Origin: Spirochaetia bacterium
GTDB lineage: Bacteria > Spirochaetota > Leptospiria > Leptospirales > Leptonemataceae
DNA: 6,771 nt
Direction of reading: 5' to 3'
Assembly: GCA_029880625.1 (NCBI GenBank)
Contig: JAOUOA010000152.1
Coordinates: forward strand, 1-6,771
The first letter of the stretch is position 1. The number at the start of each line of letters is the position of its first letter. A model generated the notes under the pieces. It saw nothing but the letters and a program-made list of their open reading frames with translations. It ran no database searches and was not told where the DNA came from. The position numbers and the translations under genes were made by a program. Positions 5,893-6,771 of the stretch are shown here, piece after piece.

Positions 5893-6771
5893 AAAACAGC
5901 TCTTCTCTAATTTTTTTTATTATTTCTTTTCTTTTCACCCTGTTCATTTTATTTACATTTCCTGAATTTGAAATTCACCATACTAATTTTACAGAACTGG
6001 TATCGCTCTTTTTTTATGCAGTCACCGTTTCAGCGGCTGCCGGTCTTGTGAACTTTTATTTCTCCAGTCGTTATGCTCAATCCCGCACTGACCGATTCAA
6101 AAAACTGATTCAGAAATATTTTCCGCAGGAAACCGCACAGGAACGGAAAAGTAAAAACAGCATGTACAGCAGCGCTTTTTTTATTAAAAATACTGAATTA
6201 TGGATGCAAAATATCAGTAAAAAAGTTCAGCTTCTCAGTCTGGATAGAGAGCTCTTTTTATCACTTTTAAACGGTCTTGAAGAAGGAATTTTCTGTGTCG
6301 AGAAAAGCGGAAGGATTCTTTTTCAAAACAAAATGATCGATCCAGATCTGATGGTTTCCGATGCAACCGGGAAACCCTTTTTTCAGGCAATTCGAAACTC
6401 CAGCATTCTCGAACACGTCCACAAAATGCTGGCGCAGATTAATGAAAAGAATCTCAGCTCTTCTGAAGATCATAATTTGGAAATACAAACTTCAGGAAAA
6501 TTTTATAAAATGATCTGCCATCCTATTTCTTCAGATTCAGAAACAGAGATGATTCTTTATTTGATCCTTGACGAAACAGAAAGCAGACTTTCAGAAAAAA
6601 CGAAAGAAGATTTCTTTATGAATGCAGGTCATGAATTAAAAACTCCCATTACCAGTATACAGGGTTATGCAGAAACAATTTCTGATAAATGTACAAATCC
6701 GGACCTGAAGCGCTTTATTGAACCCATCCTCAGAAATATTTACAGGATGAACCGTCTGGTTCAGGAGATCG
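5889..6771 (+). CDS. PhoR-like membrane sensor histidine kinase, N-terminal part (3' end outside window)
   Basis: This is the sensor kinase paired with the preceding response regulator; about 294 residues are visible. Two hydrophobic helices (about 7-24 and 37-58) enclose a short loop of about 12 residues, so any external sensing domain is minimal. A Lys/Arg-rich linker follows, then a PAS-like region (about 118-235) containing LLNGLEEGIFCVEKSGRILF, and the dimerisation/phospho-acceptor domain with the H-box NAGHELKTPITSIQGYAE. The phosphorylated residue is H248. Two short membrane helices, a PAS domain and this H-box are the PhoR/WalK layout, suggesting a cytoplasmic or membrane-interface signal. 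The ATP-binding domain lies off the right edge. The start is an inferred TTG overlapping the regulator stop (TTGA), because a frame stop sits just upstream and no ATG precedes the helices. The overlap implies translational coupling. The ligand is unknown. Confidence 0.9.
   Translation, partial: MKNSSSLIFFIISFLFTLFILFTFPEFEIHHTNFTELVSLFFYAVTVSAAAGLVNFYFSSRYAQSRTDRFKKLIQKYFPQETAQERKSKNSMYSSAFFIKNTELWMQNISKKVQLLSLDRELFLSLLNGLEEGIFCVEKSGRILFQNKMIDPDLMVSDATGKPFFQAIRNSSILEHVHKMLAQINEKNLSSSEDHNLEIQTSGKFYKMICHPISSDSETEMILYLILDETESRLSEKTKEDFFMNAGHELKTPITSIQGYAETISDKCTNPDLKRFIEPILRNIYRMNRLVQEI

Noticed and set aside
5882..5965. ATG 5882 as the kinase start
   Set aside because: That frame stops after 27 codons and does not lead into the kinase domains; a single-base frameshift would be needed, and the TTG at 5889 explains the gene without one.
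1..6771. Search for CRISPR arrays, insertion sequences, integrase sites or phage genes, including the tRNA 3' end as an attachment site
   Set aside because: No spaced direct repeats, transposase motifs or duplicated tRNA end were seen; the genes look like stable core genome.

Overview
The window is an ordinary-looking chromosomal segment of a moderately AT-rich, diderm-type bacterium. A lipobox-bearing thioredoxin-like protein, an exported protein and a two-component system point to a cell with an envelope beyond the inner membrane. The compact layout, frequent A/T-ending codons and a probable TTG start would suit a spirochaete such as a Leptospira relative, but nothing here is diagnostic and I hold that lightly. 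I see no mobile element, CRISPR array or integrase.

Left part (1-2181, plus strand): the C-terminal part of a SpoIIE/RsbU-type PP2C phosphatase overlaps by four bases (ATGA) with a full-length enzyme I of the phosphotransferase system (ptsI). No sugar-specific EII gene is visible. The pairing suggests a regulatory PTS transcribed with a serine-phosphatase signalling gene rather than a transport operon.

Middle part (2188-3978, minus strand): glucose-6-phosphate isomerase (pgi) is followed 21 bases later by a small thioredoxin-fold lipoprotein. This two-gene unit runs tail to tail into ptsI with only 6 bases between the stops. A candidate pgi promoter lies in the divergent intergenic region 3979-4107.

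Right part (4108-6771, plus strand): an exported protein of unknown function is followed by a good intrinsic terminator. A single tRNA-Gly(UCC) comes next, whose flanks can pair to lengthen the acceptor helix. Last is an OmpR/PhoB-type response regulator overlapping a PhoR-like membrane histidine kinase with a PAS region. The kinase runs off the right edge just after its phospho-acceptor histidine region.

Taken together, the window combines central carbon metabolism (ptsI, pgi), envelope functions and two signalling modules. No convincing new system is present. The most useful leads are the phosphatase-EI coupling, changes in the EI active-site signature, the flanking helix and anticodon-stem mismatch of the tRNA, and the uncharacterised exported protein.
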